DNA from: Draconibacterium orientale
GTDB taxonomy: Bacteria > Bacteroidota > Bacteroidia > Bacteroidales > UBA1556
Direction of reading: 5' to 3'
NCBI GenBank assembly: GCA_022736595.1
Contig: DZDC01000022.1
Coordinates: 1-25,479, forward strand
DNA: 25,479 nucleotides
In this document: piece after piece, positions 7,921-16,160 of the stretch
Layout: each line of letters starts with the position of its first letter
Position numbering within the stretch: the first letter of the stretch is position 1
Program-made: the position numbers and the translations under genes
The notes under the pieces: generated by a model
Databases searched by the model: none
Told to the model about the DNA's origin: nothing
Seen by the model: only the letters and a program-made list of their open reading frames with translations

Positions 7921-9159
7921 ATGATTTTAAGGCTCATTCGCGAAAGTTTTATTTTTGCTTTGCATAACCTGCTGGCAAACAAACTACAAACTACGCTATC
8001 CTTGCTGGGAATTACCATCGGAATTTTTTCTGTGATATCGGTGTTTACGCTGGTCGATAGTCTCGAATCCAAGATTAGAAGCAGTATCGATAGTTTTGGG
8101 TCAGAGATTATCTACGTTCAAAAATGGCCTTGGATTTTTGGCGATTTCCCTTGGTGGAAATATTACCAACGGCCCGACCCCAATCTAAAAGATGCCGAAT
8201 ATCTCCGTCGTAATCTTAAAAATGCCCAACAGGTGGGATTTATGGTGAGCACCTCCAAGCGTATCGAATACGGTGATGCGACGGTGGAATCGGTGGAAAT
8301 GGTGGCTTCTTCTCCCGAATACGACTTGATTTTTGATTTTGAACTTCAGGAGGGAAGGTATTTTTCGGCCAATGAGTTTAGCGGTGGACGACCCGGAATC
8401 ATCCTGGGAGCGTTGGTGGCCGAGAGCTTGTTTGGAAACGCCTACCCCATTGGCAAAAAGGTGAAAATATTTGGGCAAAAGGTTCCCGTGATTGGAGTTT
8501 TTAAAAAGCAGGGCGAAGATATTCTCAACAATTCGCACGATAACCGCGTGCTCATTCCCATCAATTATGCCCGCAATGTGATCAATTTGCGTTATTCAGG
8601 ACTTAATCCATCCTTGATGGTAATAGGAAAAGATAAGGTATCGCCCGATCAAATCAAAGATGAAATTAAGGTCGCGCTGCGGAGCTTGCATCATTTGAAA
8701 CCTCAGGAGGACGATGATTTTAGTCTCAATGAAATTTCGATTCTAAAGAGCGGTTTTGATGGAATTTTCAAGACCATCGGCATCGCCGGATGGTTCATTG
8801 GAGGCTTAAGTTTGCTGGTTGGAGGATTCGGCATTGCCAACATTATGTTTGTAAGTGTAAAAGAACGCACCAGTCAGATTGGGATACAAAAAGCCCTTGG
8901 AGCCAAAAACTTCTTTGTGCTTTTGCAATTTTTGTTTGAATCGGTGTTTCTTTCATTGATGGGTGGAATCGTAGGTTTGATATTGGTCTATGGCGGTGTT
9001 TTGATAGCCCAATACGGCTATGATTTTCCATTGATTCTAAGTTTAGGCAACATCAGTACGGGCATCTTTGTGAGCCTCGGCATCGGTCTGGTGGCCGGAC
9101 TTATTCCAGCTTGGTTGGCTTCGCAAATGAGTCCGGTAGAGGCTATTAGGTCGGTTTAA
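7921..9159 (+). CDS. ABC transporter permease, MacB/FtsX type
   Basis: 412 residues with the MacB layout. Residues 1-45 hold the N-terminal helix and first TM (ALHNLLANKLQTTLSLLGITIGIFSVISVF). A large extracytoplasmic MacB_PCD-like domain follows (about 45-280). Three TMs of the FtsX domain come last (about 285-310, 335-362, 375-400), with VKERTSQIGIQKALGAK between them and the end motif MSPVEAIR. This type works with a separate ATPase in lipoprotein release, efflux or mechanotransmission. No ATPase gene lies in the window, so the partner must be encoded elsewhere. It starts 6 bp after the EEP gene and is followed by the small secreted protein at 9181. Confidence 0.92.
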   Translation: MILRLIRESFIFALHNLLANKLQTTLSLLGITIGIFSVISVFTLVDSLESKIRSSIDSFGSEIIYVQKWPWIFGDFPWWKYYQRPDPNLKDAEYLRRNLKNAQQVGFMVSTSKRIEYGDATVESVEMVASSPEYDLIFDFELQEGRYFSANEFSGGRPGIILGALVAESLFGNAYPIGKKVKIFGQKVPVIGVFKKQGEDILNNSHDNRVLIPINYARNVINLRYSGLNPSLMVIGKDKVSPDQIKDEIKVALRSLHHLKPQEDDDFSLNEISILKSGFDGIFKTIGIAGWFIGGLSLLVGGFGIANIMFVSVKERTSQIGIQKALGAKNFFVLLQFLFESVFLSLMGGIVGLILVYGGVLIAQYGYDFPLILSLGNISTGIFVSLGIGLVAGLIPAWLASQMSPVEAIRSV

Positions 9160-9180
9160 TAAACATTTAAAATTGATAAA

Positions 9181-9630
9181 ATGAAGTATGTTTTGTTTTT
9201 AATTATGTGCTGGATGGGGTGGTTTTCGGCTCCCAGCATCAAACCTTTGGAAGCTACCCAACAAAGAACCATGGGCGGCAGACCCGAAAGTGGTATTTTA
9301 ACCACCTATTCCATTAAGATTGTGGCTCCAGCAAGCTCTGAAAAATTGACTTTTACCAAAGTCTTCATCGAAGGCAACGAAATTGATTTTGCTTTGCTTT
9401 CGTCACAAAAATCCAATATTAAAAGCTTTTCAAAGGGAGACACGCTTCTTTTAGAAGTGCAACGTAGGGTTATCGATGCACAATATCGGACCGAAATGGT
9501 AAGTGAAACGCTTTTGAAAAGTGTAATTGAAGATAAATCTCCTGCGGTAGTGTTCTATACTTATAAGAATAAGGAAGCCTCCTTTAAGGTATCGGAATTT
9601 AAGAGATTGTCGAATGTAGAATTGCCCTAA
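9181..9630 (+). CDS. Small secreted protein of unknown function
   Basis: 149 residues. The N-terminus has a short hydrophobic core (YVLFLIMCWMGWFSAPS) consistent with a signal peptide, possibly cleaved near residue 18. The rest is soluble and looks mainly beta: alternating hydrophobic residues in SIKIVAPASSEKLTFTKVFIEG and AVVFYTYKNKEASFKVSEF. No family is recognised. It sits 21 bp after the permease and ends 2 bp before the dgkA start, so it should be translated from the same transcript. A role in the envelope is likely from the signal peptide and context but not shown. Confidence 0.75.
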   Translation: MKYVLFLIMCWMGWFSAPSIKPLEATQQRTMGGRPESGILTTYSIKIVAPASSEKLTFTKVFIEGNEIDFALLSSQKSNIKSFSKGDTLLLEVQRRVIDAQYRTEMVSETLLKSVIEDKSPAVVFYTYKNKEASFKVSEFKRLSNVELP

Positions 9631-9632
9631 GG

Positions 9633-9989
9633 ATGAAATCTTTTTTTCGCAGTTTTGGTTATGCTTTTCGTGGCTTGTCCTCCATGCGAAAGGGAGAGCG
9701 TAATTTTAAGGTTCAGCTTACTGTTGGATTTTTTGCGGCTATTGCTGCTTTTTATTTTCCTCTCACCACCGCCGAAAGGGCGGTGATATTGGTGTGCATT
9801 GGGCTGGTTTTGGCTGCCGAAATCATGAATTCGGCATTGGAACGATTGGTAAATCTGGTGGAGCCCAACTACAATAAAAAAGCAGCAGAAGTCAAGGATT
9901 TGGCTGCTGCTGCAGTATTGGTTTTGTCATTTACATCGGTAATTGTAGGTCTGGTGGTATTCATTCCCCACCTTTTACTACTACATTAA
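9633..9989 (+). CDS. dgkA: Diacylglycerol kinase / undecaprenol kinase (DagK family)
   Basis: 118 residues, the normal size of this three-helix integral membrane kinase. The signature AEIMNSALERLVNLVEP (about 62-78) and the following KKAAEVKDLAAAAVLV (about 82-97) are intact. So is the N-terminal ERNFKVQL amphipathic helix with a Glu near 22 and Asn near 24. The enzyme uses ATP to phosphorylate diacylglycerol or undecaprenol in the inner membrane, recycling lipid by-products into phospholipid or cell-wall carrier synthesis. It is last in the run from 6853. Its stop codon overlaps the stop of the convergent acidic-protein gene (shared TTAA at 9986-9989), so there is no room for an intergenic terminator. 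Confidence 0.95.
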   Translation: MKSFFRSFGYAFRGLSSMRKGERNFKVQLTVGFFAAIAAFYFPLTTAERAVILVCIGLVLAAEIMNSALERLVNLVEPNYNKKAAEVKDLAAAAVLVLSFTSVIVGLVVFIPHLLLLH

Positions 9990-10411
9990 TTCTCTTCTTC
10001 GGGCTCGTCGTCGTCGTCGTCGTCAGCAGCAGGATCAATCTTGCTATCGATGTCGAAGTTGTCGGTAAAATCGTCGTCACTACCCTCTTCTTCGGGATTC
10101 GAATCTTCTTCGCCTACCAAATTGGGATCGCCGTATTCGCCTTCGTATTTCTCACGTATTTGATCGATTAAGTTGCCTTCATCATCGTAGTCATCATCGT
10201 CTTCGATAATTTGCTGGGCAGTACGCACCGACATTTTTAAAAGGTACATATACTCATCGGTCTCAAACGGCAATGCACTTACAATTTCTCCTTTGGCATT
10301 GTTAAATTCAATCAGATGTTGACTGAATCCGTCGGGATACATCAGTTTTACTTGTTCCTGAAGGTCTTTATCTAGTTTTTGGTAGTCTTTGATTACCCTT
10401 AGTTTACTCAT
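9986..10411 (-). CDS. Acidic protein of unknown function
   Basis: 141 residues in two parts. Residues 1-70 are a folded-looking, mixed-charge domain (LRVIKDYQKLDKDLQEQVKLMYPDGF, then IVSALPFETDEYMYLLKMS). Residues 71-141 are an extremely acidic, low-complexity tail rich in Asp and Glu with almost no hydrophobic residues, surely disordered. The tail ends in six consecutive Asp encoded by identical GAC codons. I do not recognise a named family. The acidic tail suggests a role in binding basic partners, but this is a guess. The next upstream gene on the strand is the DHS homologue, 137 bp away, and a possible separate promoter (TACTTTTA, minus strand, 10465-10472) lies between them. Confidence 0.8.
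   Translation of the reverse strand: MSKLRVIKDYQKLDKDLQEQVKLMYPDGFSQHLIEFNNAKGEIVSALPFETDEYMYLLKMSVRTAQQIIEDDDDYDDEGNLIDQIREKYEGEYGDPNLVGEEDSNPEEEGSDDDFTDNFDIDSKIDPAADDDDDDEPEEEN
10005..10022. repeat. Six-unit TCG trinucleotide repeat (Asp run in the acidic protein)
   Basis: Six perfect TCG units on the plus strand, read as GAC codons on the minus strand and coding the hexa-Asp end of the acidic protein. It could change length by polymerase slippage without breaking the frame. Confidence 0.8.
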
Positions 10412-10548
10412 ATAATTGGTTAGTTTTTAAGTAAATTTCAAATCTACTTCAACGTCAAAGAGGCTAAAAGTATTGCCTTTGGCATGAAGTAATAGCGGCG
10501 GTAAAAATAATTTTTTTATAAAAAAAACAAATAGTCTTTTAAATAATA

Positions 10549-11526
10549 TTACCAACCTAAAATATAGGAAAATATCAAGGGTGCCACGATGGTGGCATCG
10601 CTTTCCACAATGTGTTTTGGAGTGTGAATATCGAGTTTTCCCCAAGTGATTTTCTCATTGGGCACTGCACCCGAATAGCTTCCATAGCTGGTGGTACTGT
10701 CGCTGATTTGGCAGAAGTAACTCCAGAAAGGAGTATCTTGACGTTCCATATCTTGGTAAAGCATGGGCACCACACAGATGGGGAAATCGCCTGCAATACC
10801 TCCGCCAATTTGGAAAAATCCAATGCCTTCGGTTCCTGCATTGGCAGTGTACCATTCGGCCAACCATGCCATGTATTCAATTCCGGACTTCATGGTGCTG
10901 GCTTTGAGTTCTTTCTTAATGACGTAAGAAGCGAAAATATTTCCCATGGTACTGTCTTCCCAACCAGGAACTACGATGGGTAGATTTTTTTCGGCGGCTG
11001 CCAACATCCAGCTATTTTTTGGGTCAATTTGGTAGTATTGCTCGAGTACGCCTGATTTTAGTAGTTTGTACATAAATTCATGGGGGAAATAGCGTTCACC
11101 TTTATCATCGGCATCCTTCCAGATGGCATGGATGTGTTTTTGAAGGCGACGGAAAGCTTCCTCCTCGGGAATACAAGTGTCGGTAACACGGTTGAGGTGG
11201 TTTTCCAACAAATTCCACTCATCTTGAGGTGTGAGATCGCGGTAATTGGGAACGCGTTTGTAAAAACTATGGGCCACCAAATTCATAATATCTTCTTCGA
11301 GATTGGCACCAGTGCAGGAGATAATTTGAATCTTGTCTTGACGAATCATCTCGGCCAAGGATTTGCCCAATTCTGCGGTACTCATGGCTCCTGCCAAGGT
11401 TACCATCATTTTATTTCCTTTTTCTATCTGTACTTCGTAATCGCGAGCAGCATCTACCAAAGCAGCTGCATTAAAATGTTTGTAATGCTCAACGATAAAT
11501 TGGCTAATAGGTCCTTTATTTTTCAT
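10549..11526 (-). CDS. Deoxyhypusine synthase-family protein (probable polyamine aminobutyl transferase)
   Basis: 325 residues, the length of the DHS family. It is alpha/beta with an NAD-binding core: MMVTLAGAMSTAELGKSLAEM (about 40-60), ISCTGANLEEDIMNLVAHSFYKRVPNYRDL (about 69-98), PIVVPGWEDSTMGN (about 185-198) and GIGFFQIGGGIAGDFP (about 235-250). The C-terminal GSYSGAVPNEKITWGKLD carries the expected catalytic lysine, Lys297 in WGK. In eukaryotes and archaea DHS transfers an aminobutyl group from spermidine to eIF5A. Bacteria lack eIF5A, and a bacterial homologue is needed for homospermidine formation in a cyanobacterium. Being downstream of arginine decarboxylase and agmatinase supports a polyamine product here. 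The exact reaction is inferred. Confidence 0.9.
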   Translation of the reverse strand: MKNKGPISQFIVEHYKHFNAAALVDAARDYEVQIEKGNKMMVTLAGAMSTAELGKSLAEMIRQDKIQIISCTGANLEEDIMNLVAHSFYKRVPNYRDLTPQDEWNLLENHLNRVTDTCIPEEEAFRRLQKHIHAIWKDADDKGERYFPHEFMYKLLKSGVLEQYYQIDPKNSWMLAAAEKNLPIVVPGWEDSTMGNIFASYVIKKELKASTMKSGIEYMAWLAEWYTANAGTEGIGFFQIGGGIAGDFPICVVPMLYQDMERQDTPFWSYFCQISDSTTSYGSYSGAVPNEKITWGKLDIHTPKHIVESDATIVAPLIFSYILGW

Positions 11527-11558
11527 GTCTTAAATATTTAGTTTTTTAAACCATCTAA

Positions 11559-11573
11559 TCAATATAATATTGA
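11559..11573. promoter_or_regulatory. 15-bp perfect palindrome upstream of the DHS homologue
   Basis: TCAATAT-A-ATATTGA, seven perfect pairs around a central A, lies 33 bp upstream of the DHS-homologue start in the 68-bp gap after agmatinase. It could be an operator or chance in AT-rich DNA. Confidence 0.3.
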
Positions 11574-11594
11574 CGTATAAGTCTGGTTTATTGG

Positions 11595-12467
11595 TTATTG
11601 ACCTTGGTTTTTGTTTAATTCAAATTTATAACTTAATAGCTTGTAATACAGTTTGGCAACCAAAAATTCGGAAGCTGGAAAGCCCTCAATGGGGGCGAGT
11701 TCCACAATATCAAAACCCACCACATTGCGCTGTTCAAACACCATTCGCAGGTATTGAATCAAGGGATTCCAGAGCATTCCTCCAGGTTCGGGAGTTCCAG
11801 TGGCTGGCATGATGCTGGGGTCAAGCACATCCAAATCGATGGTAAGGTAAAGCTCAGGGCCTAGCAAATCGATGCTTTTTTGCATCCAGTCGGTTTTGCC
11901 ATAAATATCTTCGGCAAAGAAAACATTTTTGCGATTGAGAAAAGGGATCTCCACGCTGTCCATACTGCGGATGCCCACTTGCACCAGATTGGTATTTTTG
12001 GAAGCCTCGTGCAGGGCGCAAGCGTGGCTGTAAGGCGTACCACTATAGCTGGGCCTCAGGTCGCTATGAGCATCGAGGTGCAATACGCTAAGGTTCTGGA
12101 AATGTTCGTAATGCGCTTTGATGGGGCCAATACTTACCGAGTGTTCGCCACCAAAAAAGGTTAGGAATTTTCCAGTTTTAAGTAATTCTTTGGTCTTTTG
12201 GTAGCTGGCTTGAAACATGGCTTCAGCTGAACCATCCTCGGTGATGGGTTCGCAAACAAAAACACCTTGCTCATAAACGGTGCTATTGGTTTCAATATCG
12301 AAAATTTCCATATTATCGGAAGCTTCCATAAAAGCTTCAAATCCTTTGTCGGCTCCTTTGCCCCAAGTACTGGTGCCATCGTAAGGAATGGATAGAAGCA
12401 AGACTTTGGCTTTTTCAAAACTGCCATTTTCGGTTTCAATACCGGCATAAACTCGTTGACTCATCAT
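11595..12467 (-). CDS. speB: Agmatinase (ureohydrolase family)
   Basis: 290 residues. Hydrolyses agmatine to putrescine and urea with a di-Mn centre. All metal-ligand motifs of the arginase/agmatinase fold are present: GGEHS at 106-110, DAHSD at 132-136 (after LHL) and DLDVLDPS at 211-218. The C-terminal VGFDIVELAP motif is near 255-265. The adjacent arginine decarboxylase argues for agmatine over arginine or formiminoglutamate as substrate. It starts only 4 bp after the arginine-decarboxylase stop, so the two are surely one operon. A double ATG (12467 and 12464) makes the start uncertain by one residue. The DHS homologue follows after 68 bp. Confidence 0.95.
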   Translation of the reverse strand: MMSQRVYAGIETENGSFEKAKVLLLSIPYDGTSTWGKGADKGFEAFMEASDNMEIFDIETNSTVYEQGVFVCEPITEDGSAEAMFQASYQKTKELLKTGKFLTFFGGEHSVSIGPIKAHYEHFQNLSVLHLDAHSDLRPSYSGTPYSHACALHEASKNTNLVQVGIRSMDSVEIPFLNRKNVFFAEDIYGKTDWMQKSIDLLGPELYLTIDLDVLDPSIMPATGTPEPGGMLWNPLIQYLRMVFEQRNVVGFDIVELAPIEGFPASEFLVAKLYYKLLSYKFELNKNQGQ

Positions 12468-12471
12468 CAGG

Positions 12472-13890
12472 TTATTCTTTCTCTTTTTTATTATATCCTA
12501 AAATCTTAAACATTTCATCGGCCGACTGTTCGTTGCGGTACACATAATCCACAAAGTTACCCGTTTCGTCGCGGTCGATGATAACGTGCATGGGCGATGG
12601 AATAAGACAATGCTTGATACCGCCATAACCACTGATGGCATCTTGATAAGCTCCGGTATGGAAAAAGCCAAGATACAAAGGCTCCTCTTCCTCATTTTCA
12701 TACTTGGGAAGCATCACATCTTGATTTAAGTCTTCAGAATTATAGTAGTCGCTGTGGTCGCAACTGATGCCTCCGATGTTGACACGTTGGTATTCCGAAT
12801 CCCATTTGTTGATAGGCAGCAGAATGAATTTTTCGTTGATGGACCATGCATCGGGAATGGTATTCATTAAACTGTTGTCCACGATGTACCAACTTTCGGT
12901 GTCGTTTTGTTTTTTATGCTCCAACACTTTCAAAATGATGGCTCCTGATTCACCCACGGTATATTTTCCAAATTCGGTAAAAATATCGGGTTCCAAAACG
13001 TTTTCTTTAACGCAGGTTTCTTTGATGCTTTTGATAATCTCATTGATCATGTACTCGTAGTTGTACTCAAAACCGAGGTGGTTTCGGATGGGAAATCCTC
13101 CGCCTAAGTTTAGCATATCAAGGGAGTCGCTAAGTCGTTTGAGCTCCACATATAGTTTGAGCCCTTTTTGAAATTCTCCCCAATAGTACAAGCTGTCCTT
13201 GATGCCTGAATCCACAAAGAAGTGGAGCATACGCAGTTCAACATTGGGATTGCCATCGATGTATTGCTTATAAAAATCCAACATTTCGTTGTGTCGAATT
13301 CCCAAACGACTGGTGTAGTAGCTCGATTGAGGTTCTTCGTTGATGGCCATTCGCAAGCCAATTCTCACTTTGCGCCCATCAGCAATTTTTAAGAGTCGCA
13401 TGAGTTCCGAAATGGAATCAAGTACCACAATGGAGTTTTTAAAACCAAACTCTTGGAGCTTCACAATCTTTTGCAAATACTCATCGGTCTTATATCCATT
13501 ATGAACCAGAATGCGCGATTTGTCTATCTTGTGCTCTTTGTAGAGATTCAAGATGAGGTCGATGTCGAACGAGCTGCTGGTTTCTAAATTTACTTTGTGC
13601 TTCAGAGCTTCACTGATCACGTGGTGAAAGTGGTTGCATTTGGTACAATAGCAAAAATGGTAATTGCCATTGTAGCCTTGATTTTTAATGGCTCTATTGA
13701 AAAGGTTGCGCGCTTTCTTGATTTGGTCACCAATTTTGGGAAGGTAAATCAACCTAAAGGGCGTTCCGTATTTGTCGATTAAATACTTGAGGGAAACTCC
13801 TTGAAATGTGAGGTATCCATCACGTAGGTCAAAACCTTCCTGTGGAAAGTAATAACTCTGGTCTATCAAGTCAAAATATGAATTCTTCAC
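12472..13890 (-). CDS. speA: Arginine decarboxylase, short Bacteroidota type (fold III PLP enzyme)
   Basis: 472 residues; decarboxylates arginine to agmatine. It has a TIM-barrel PLP domain with the Schiff-base lysine at Lys84 (HFCYCTKCNHFHH) and a Gly-rich phosphate-binding loop LGGGFP near 262-267. A C-terminal beta domain has the active-site Cys/Asp motif GISCDHSD near 372-379. It lacks the long N-terminal and insert regions of the biosynthetic 650-residue SpeA. It resembles the shorter decarboxylases I associate with Bacteroidota (N-terminus with DLIDQSYYFPQEGF). The start is GTG at 13890. An alternative is a decarboxylase for another basic substrate, but the agmatinase neighbour makes arginine the best reading. 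The symbol is functional, not orthology to E. coli speA. Confidence 0.9.
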   Translation of the reverse strand: MKNSYFDLIDQSYYFPQEGFDLRDGYLTFQGVSLKYLIDKYGTPFRLIYLPKIGDQIKKARNLFNRAIKNQGYNGNYHFCYCTKCNHFHHVISEALKHKVNLETSSSFDIDLILNLYKEHKIDKSRILVHNGYKTDEYLQKIVKLQEFGFKNSIVVLDSISELMRLLKIADGRKVRIGLRMAINEEPQSSYYTSRLGIRHNEMLDFYKQYIDGNPNVELRMLHFFVDSGIKDSLYYWGEFQKGLKLYVELKRLSDSLDMLNLGGGFPIRNHLGFEYNYEYMINEIIKSIKETCVKENVLEPDIFTEFGKYTVGESGAIILKVLEHKKQNDTESWYIVDNSLMNTIPDAWSINEKFILLPINKWDSEYQRVNIGGISCDHSDYYNSEDLNQDVMLPKYENEEEEPLYLGFFHTGAYQDAISGYGGIKHCLIPSPMHVIIDRDETGNFVDYVYRNEQSADEMFKILGYNKKEKE

Positions 13891-13975
13891 CTATTAAAAA
13901 GATTAAAAAATGAAACATTTAAATAATTATCGCTTTCCGCACTCTTCTGGATTATTACAATAACGCAGCTTAGAT

Positions 13976-15091
13976 TTATAGGTCACGGCCTTTCCAGTTT
14001 TTTTTTGAAAAGTGCCCAAAAGTACCTACAAAAACAATATAAATGGGATATAAGATTTCTAAAAATAAAAAATATTTTTTCAACTTTTCCTGATCAAAAA
14101 AGGCCCATGAGCGAGAAAGTAAAATATAATCAATCAGCACTTTAGAAAGGAATCCAAAAATTAGAAAAGGGAAGTAATTTACATAAAAAAGACTGAGCAC
14201 CAGCCCTCCAACCAGGGCTGCATTATGTAAGAAAACAATTAAAGCTACCACAGTGGCAAAACTTTGTCCATAATGTTTCGCCTTGGAGGTCCATCTCAGG
14301 TGTTGCTGGCACCATTGAGCAAGGGAGTCAGGAGCGGAAGTACTCACGATTGCTCTTGGGTCTTTGAGAAAGGTGATGCTCTTGGAGCCATATTGGTTTT
14401 GGGTACTTTGCATTAGAAAAAAGTCATCGCCCGAAGTCACTTCGGCACGTAGGTTTTCGCTTTTAAGTATTTCGCTAGAATAGAGCAAGTTGGCGCCATT
14501 TAGCATGAAGGGTTTTCTGAGGCTTATCCCTCCTGCTCCACTCACCACCAAGCTAATAAATTCAAGTTGCATCATTCCACTCCACCTGCTTTTTGAGGGT
14601 GAAAAACAGAGCGGGCCGGCAATCATTTTTAGGTTTGAATTGCCTTGCAATACATGATCGTAGGCTTGCAACAGATGTGGATTAAAAGTAATGTCCGCGT
14701 CCAAAGCGAGAATCCATGGATGTTTAATGGCGGAGGAAGCTAAGGCCAGACTATGCTTTTTGCCGCCCTTGCCTCGAATCAACTGCCAGGGAAGGGAGTG
14801 TGTTTGCAGGTAATCCATCACAAGCTGCGCTGAGGTATCGGTAGATTCGTCGTCAACCAATACAATTTGCAGTAGCGACTCAGGATATTGAAGCTGATGC
14901 AAGTTTTGAAGCAATGTGGGGAGGTTGTGGACTTCGTTGCGAAAGGGAATGAGGATGCTTATGGGGGTTTTTGGTGTAGCAGGCAAATGCGGAGGTAAGG
15001 AGGGTAGTCGCTGCCAGCCTAAGGCAAAAAAGGCGATAAGCAAAAGATAGCTCAATCCCAAAATCAGACTTATGGTTATGAGAATCTCCAT
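13976..15091 (-). CDS. Family 2 glycosyltransferase, membrane-bound
   Basis: 371 residues. One N-terminal TM (about 3-25) precedes a GT-A domain. ISILIPFRNEVHNL is near 44-57, VLVDDEST near 78-85, LALDADITFNP near 129-139 (DxD, metal and UDP-sugar binding), TSGDDFF near 222-228, and the QQHLRW acceptor/processivity motif near 262-268. Three or so C-terminal TMs (about 280-360) follow. The layout fits inverting transferases that glycosylate lipids or make polysaccharide at the inner membrane. It lies 6 bp downstream of the YbhN-type gene, so the two form an operon. The sugar and acceptor are unknown. Confidence 0.9.
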   Translation of the reverse strand: MEILITISLILGLSYLLLIAFFALGWQRLPSLPPHLPATPKTPISILIPFRNEVHNLPTLLQNLHQLQYPESLLQIVLVDDESTDTSAQLVMDYLQTHSLPWQLIRGKGGKKHSLALASSAIKHPWILALDADITFNPHLLQAYDHVLQGNSNLKMIAGPLCFSPSKSRWSGMMQLEFISLVVSGAGGISLRKPFMLNGANLLYSSEILKSENLRAEVTSGDDFFLMQSTQNQYGSKSITFLKDPRAIVSTSAPDSLAQWCQQHLRWTSKAKHYGQSFATVVALIVFLHNAALVGGLVLSLFYVNYFPFLIFGFLSKVLIDYILLSRSWAFFDQEKLKKYFLFLEILYPIYIVFVGTFGHFSKKNWKGRDL

Positions 15092-15097
15092 GGGCGA

Positions 15098-16096
15098 CTA
15101 GGTTTTAAAAAAGTTTAGCTTGCGAAAGCTAAGTAGCCCTATCAAAGCGGGCAGGATGATGTTGATAAGCCAAATGAAGGTGGAGGCTGAGAATACTGCT
15201 GGTTCCAAAAGGCCTTCAGCTTGCACAAAAAAAGAAACCACAAAAATAGCTATACTTCCCCTGATACCAATTTCAAAAAGGGCAATGGAAGGTCTAAGAG
15301 TATTGAAAAGGTATATAATGCTGATCATCAGCATTCCATCCACTGGATTGAGAGCCACACCAAAGGCCAAAAAGGCTAAATAAAACTGTAGGCTAAAAAT
15401 GGTGTAGCGGAAGAAACTTATAGCTAAAACCCATGTCAAAGCGCCTTTGTGATAGGTATTTAAAACCTCGGCATACCAATGCCAACGTCTCCATTTCTTG
15501 GGGATAAAAGACTCGATGGTATGAATGCGAAAATAAAGCAGGAGGCCAACGAAAAGGGCTAAAGTGTAAGCGATGTATATGAGAATCAATTCCCGAGAGC
15601 CTATATATTGTGTTTCGATGAGTTTGTTGCCAAAGGAAAAAATCAAAGCTAACACTCCAAAAATTAAAGTGATGAGCGTTTGGGCATAACTTCCAATAAG
15701 GGTAATGAAAACGCCTCTCCAAAAGTTAGTTTTACGGAGAACAAACACCCGTGCCAAAAAATCGCCTGTTCGGTTTGGGCTTACCGCGCTAATGGTGGCT
15801 CCGGCCAAGGTGCCGCTTAAGGCCGTGCGTAAGCTGATGTGTTCTTGATTGCGAAGTAAGTATCTCCATTTTACGGCTTCCAATAACCAGTTTAAGGGCA
15901 TAAGTAAAATGCTTAATAGCAAGTATATCCATAGATAAGTCGATTTCCCAATAAATTGAAAAGGTTGCAAAAGCTCGTTGAAATCGTATTTAAAAAAAAG
16001 CTGTTGTGCAAGGAAAAATAGAGAAAACACGGTCAAAGCTACCCGCAAAATGCGATTATAAAGAGTGCTTTGTTTTCTTGTTTTATCTAGATTCAT
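15098..16096 (-). CDS. YbhN / lysylphosphatidylglycerol-synthase TM-domain (UPF0104) protein
   Basis: 332 residues with about eight hydrophobic helices. The pattern is that of the LPG_synthase_TM family: PLNWLLEAVKWRYLLR near 62-77, AGATISAVSPNRTGDFLARVFVLRK near 93-117, and NTLRPSIALFEIGIRGS in the C-terminal third. The SPNRTGD segment is the family hallmark. The family includes the integral part of MprF and many lone proteins paired with glycosyltransferases, where a lipid-flippase-like role is suspected. There is no soluble aminoacyl-transfer domain, so it is not MprF. It precedes the GT2 gene in the same operon, which supports work on a glycolipid. Confidence 0.85.
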   Translation of the reverse strand: MNLDKTRKQSTLYNRILRVALTVFSLFFLAQQLFFKYDFNELLQPFQFIGKSTYLWIYLLLSILLMPLNWLLEAVKWRYLLRNQEHISLRTALSGTLAGATISAVSPNRTGDFLARVFVLRKTNFWRGVFITLIGSYAQTLITLIFGVLALIFSFGNKLIETQYIGSRELILIYIAYTLALFVGLLLYFRIHTIESFIPKKWRRWHWYAEVLNTYHKGALTWVLAISFFRYTIFSLQFYLAFLAFGVALNPVDGMLMISIIYLFNTLRPSIALFEIGIRGSIAIFVVSFFVQAEGLLEPAVFSASTFIWLINIILPALIGLLSFRKLNFFKT

Positions 16097-16115
16097 TGAG
16101 GGTTTGTTGAGTGGG

Positions 16116-16145
16116 TAAATTTAAATCTTTAACTCAAACTGCAAA
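16116..16145 (-). promoter_or_regulatory. Promoter of the YbhN-GT2 operon
   Basis: On the minus strand TTTG (16142-16145) and TAAATTTA (16116-16123, 7 of 8 to TAnnTTTG) are separated by 18 bases, the usual Bacteroidota spacing. The ATG at 16096 is 19 bp further. Confidence 0.55.
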
Positions 16146-16160
16146 CATTAATTTTTTAAT

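Noticed and set aside
10509..10526. T7-AT-A8 palindrome downstream of the DHS homologue as a terminator
   Set aside because: Pure A/T stem without GC pairs; it would be too weak to be called on sequence alone.
11080..11541. 153-codon plus-strand frame
   Set aside because: It is the antisense shadow of the DHS homologue, with no start context and no recognisable domain. The same applies to other antisense frames over purA, speB, speA and buk.
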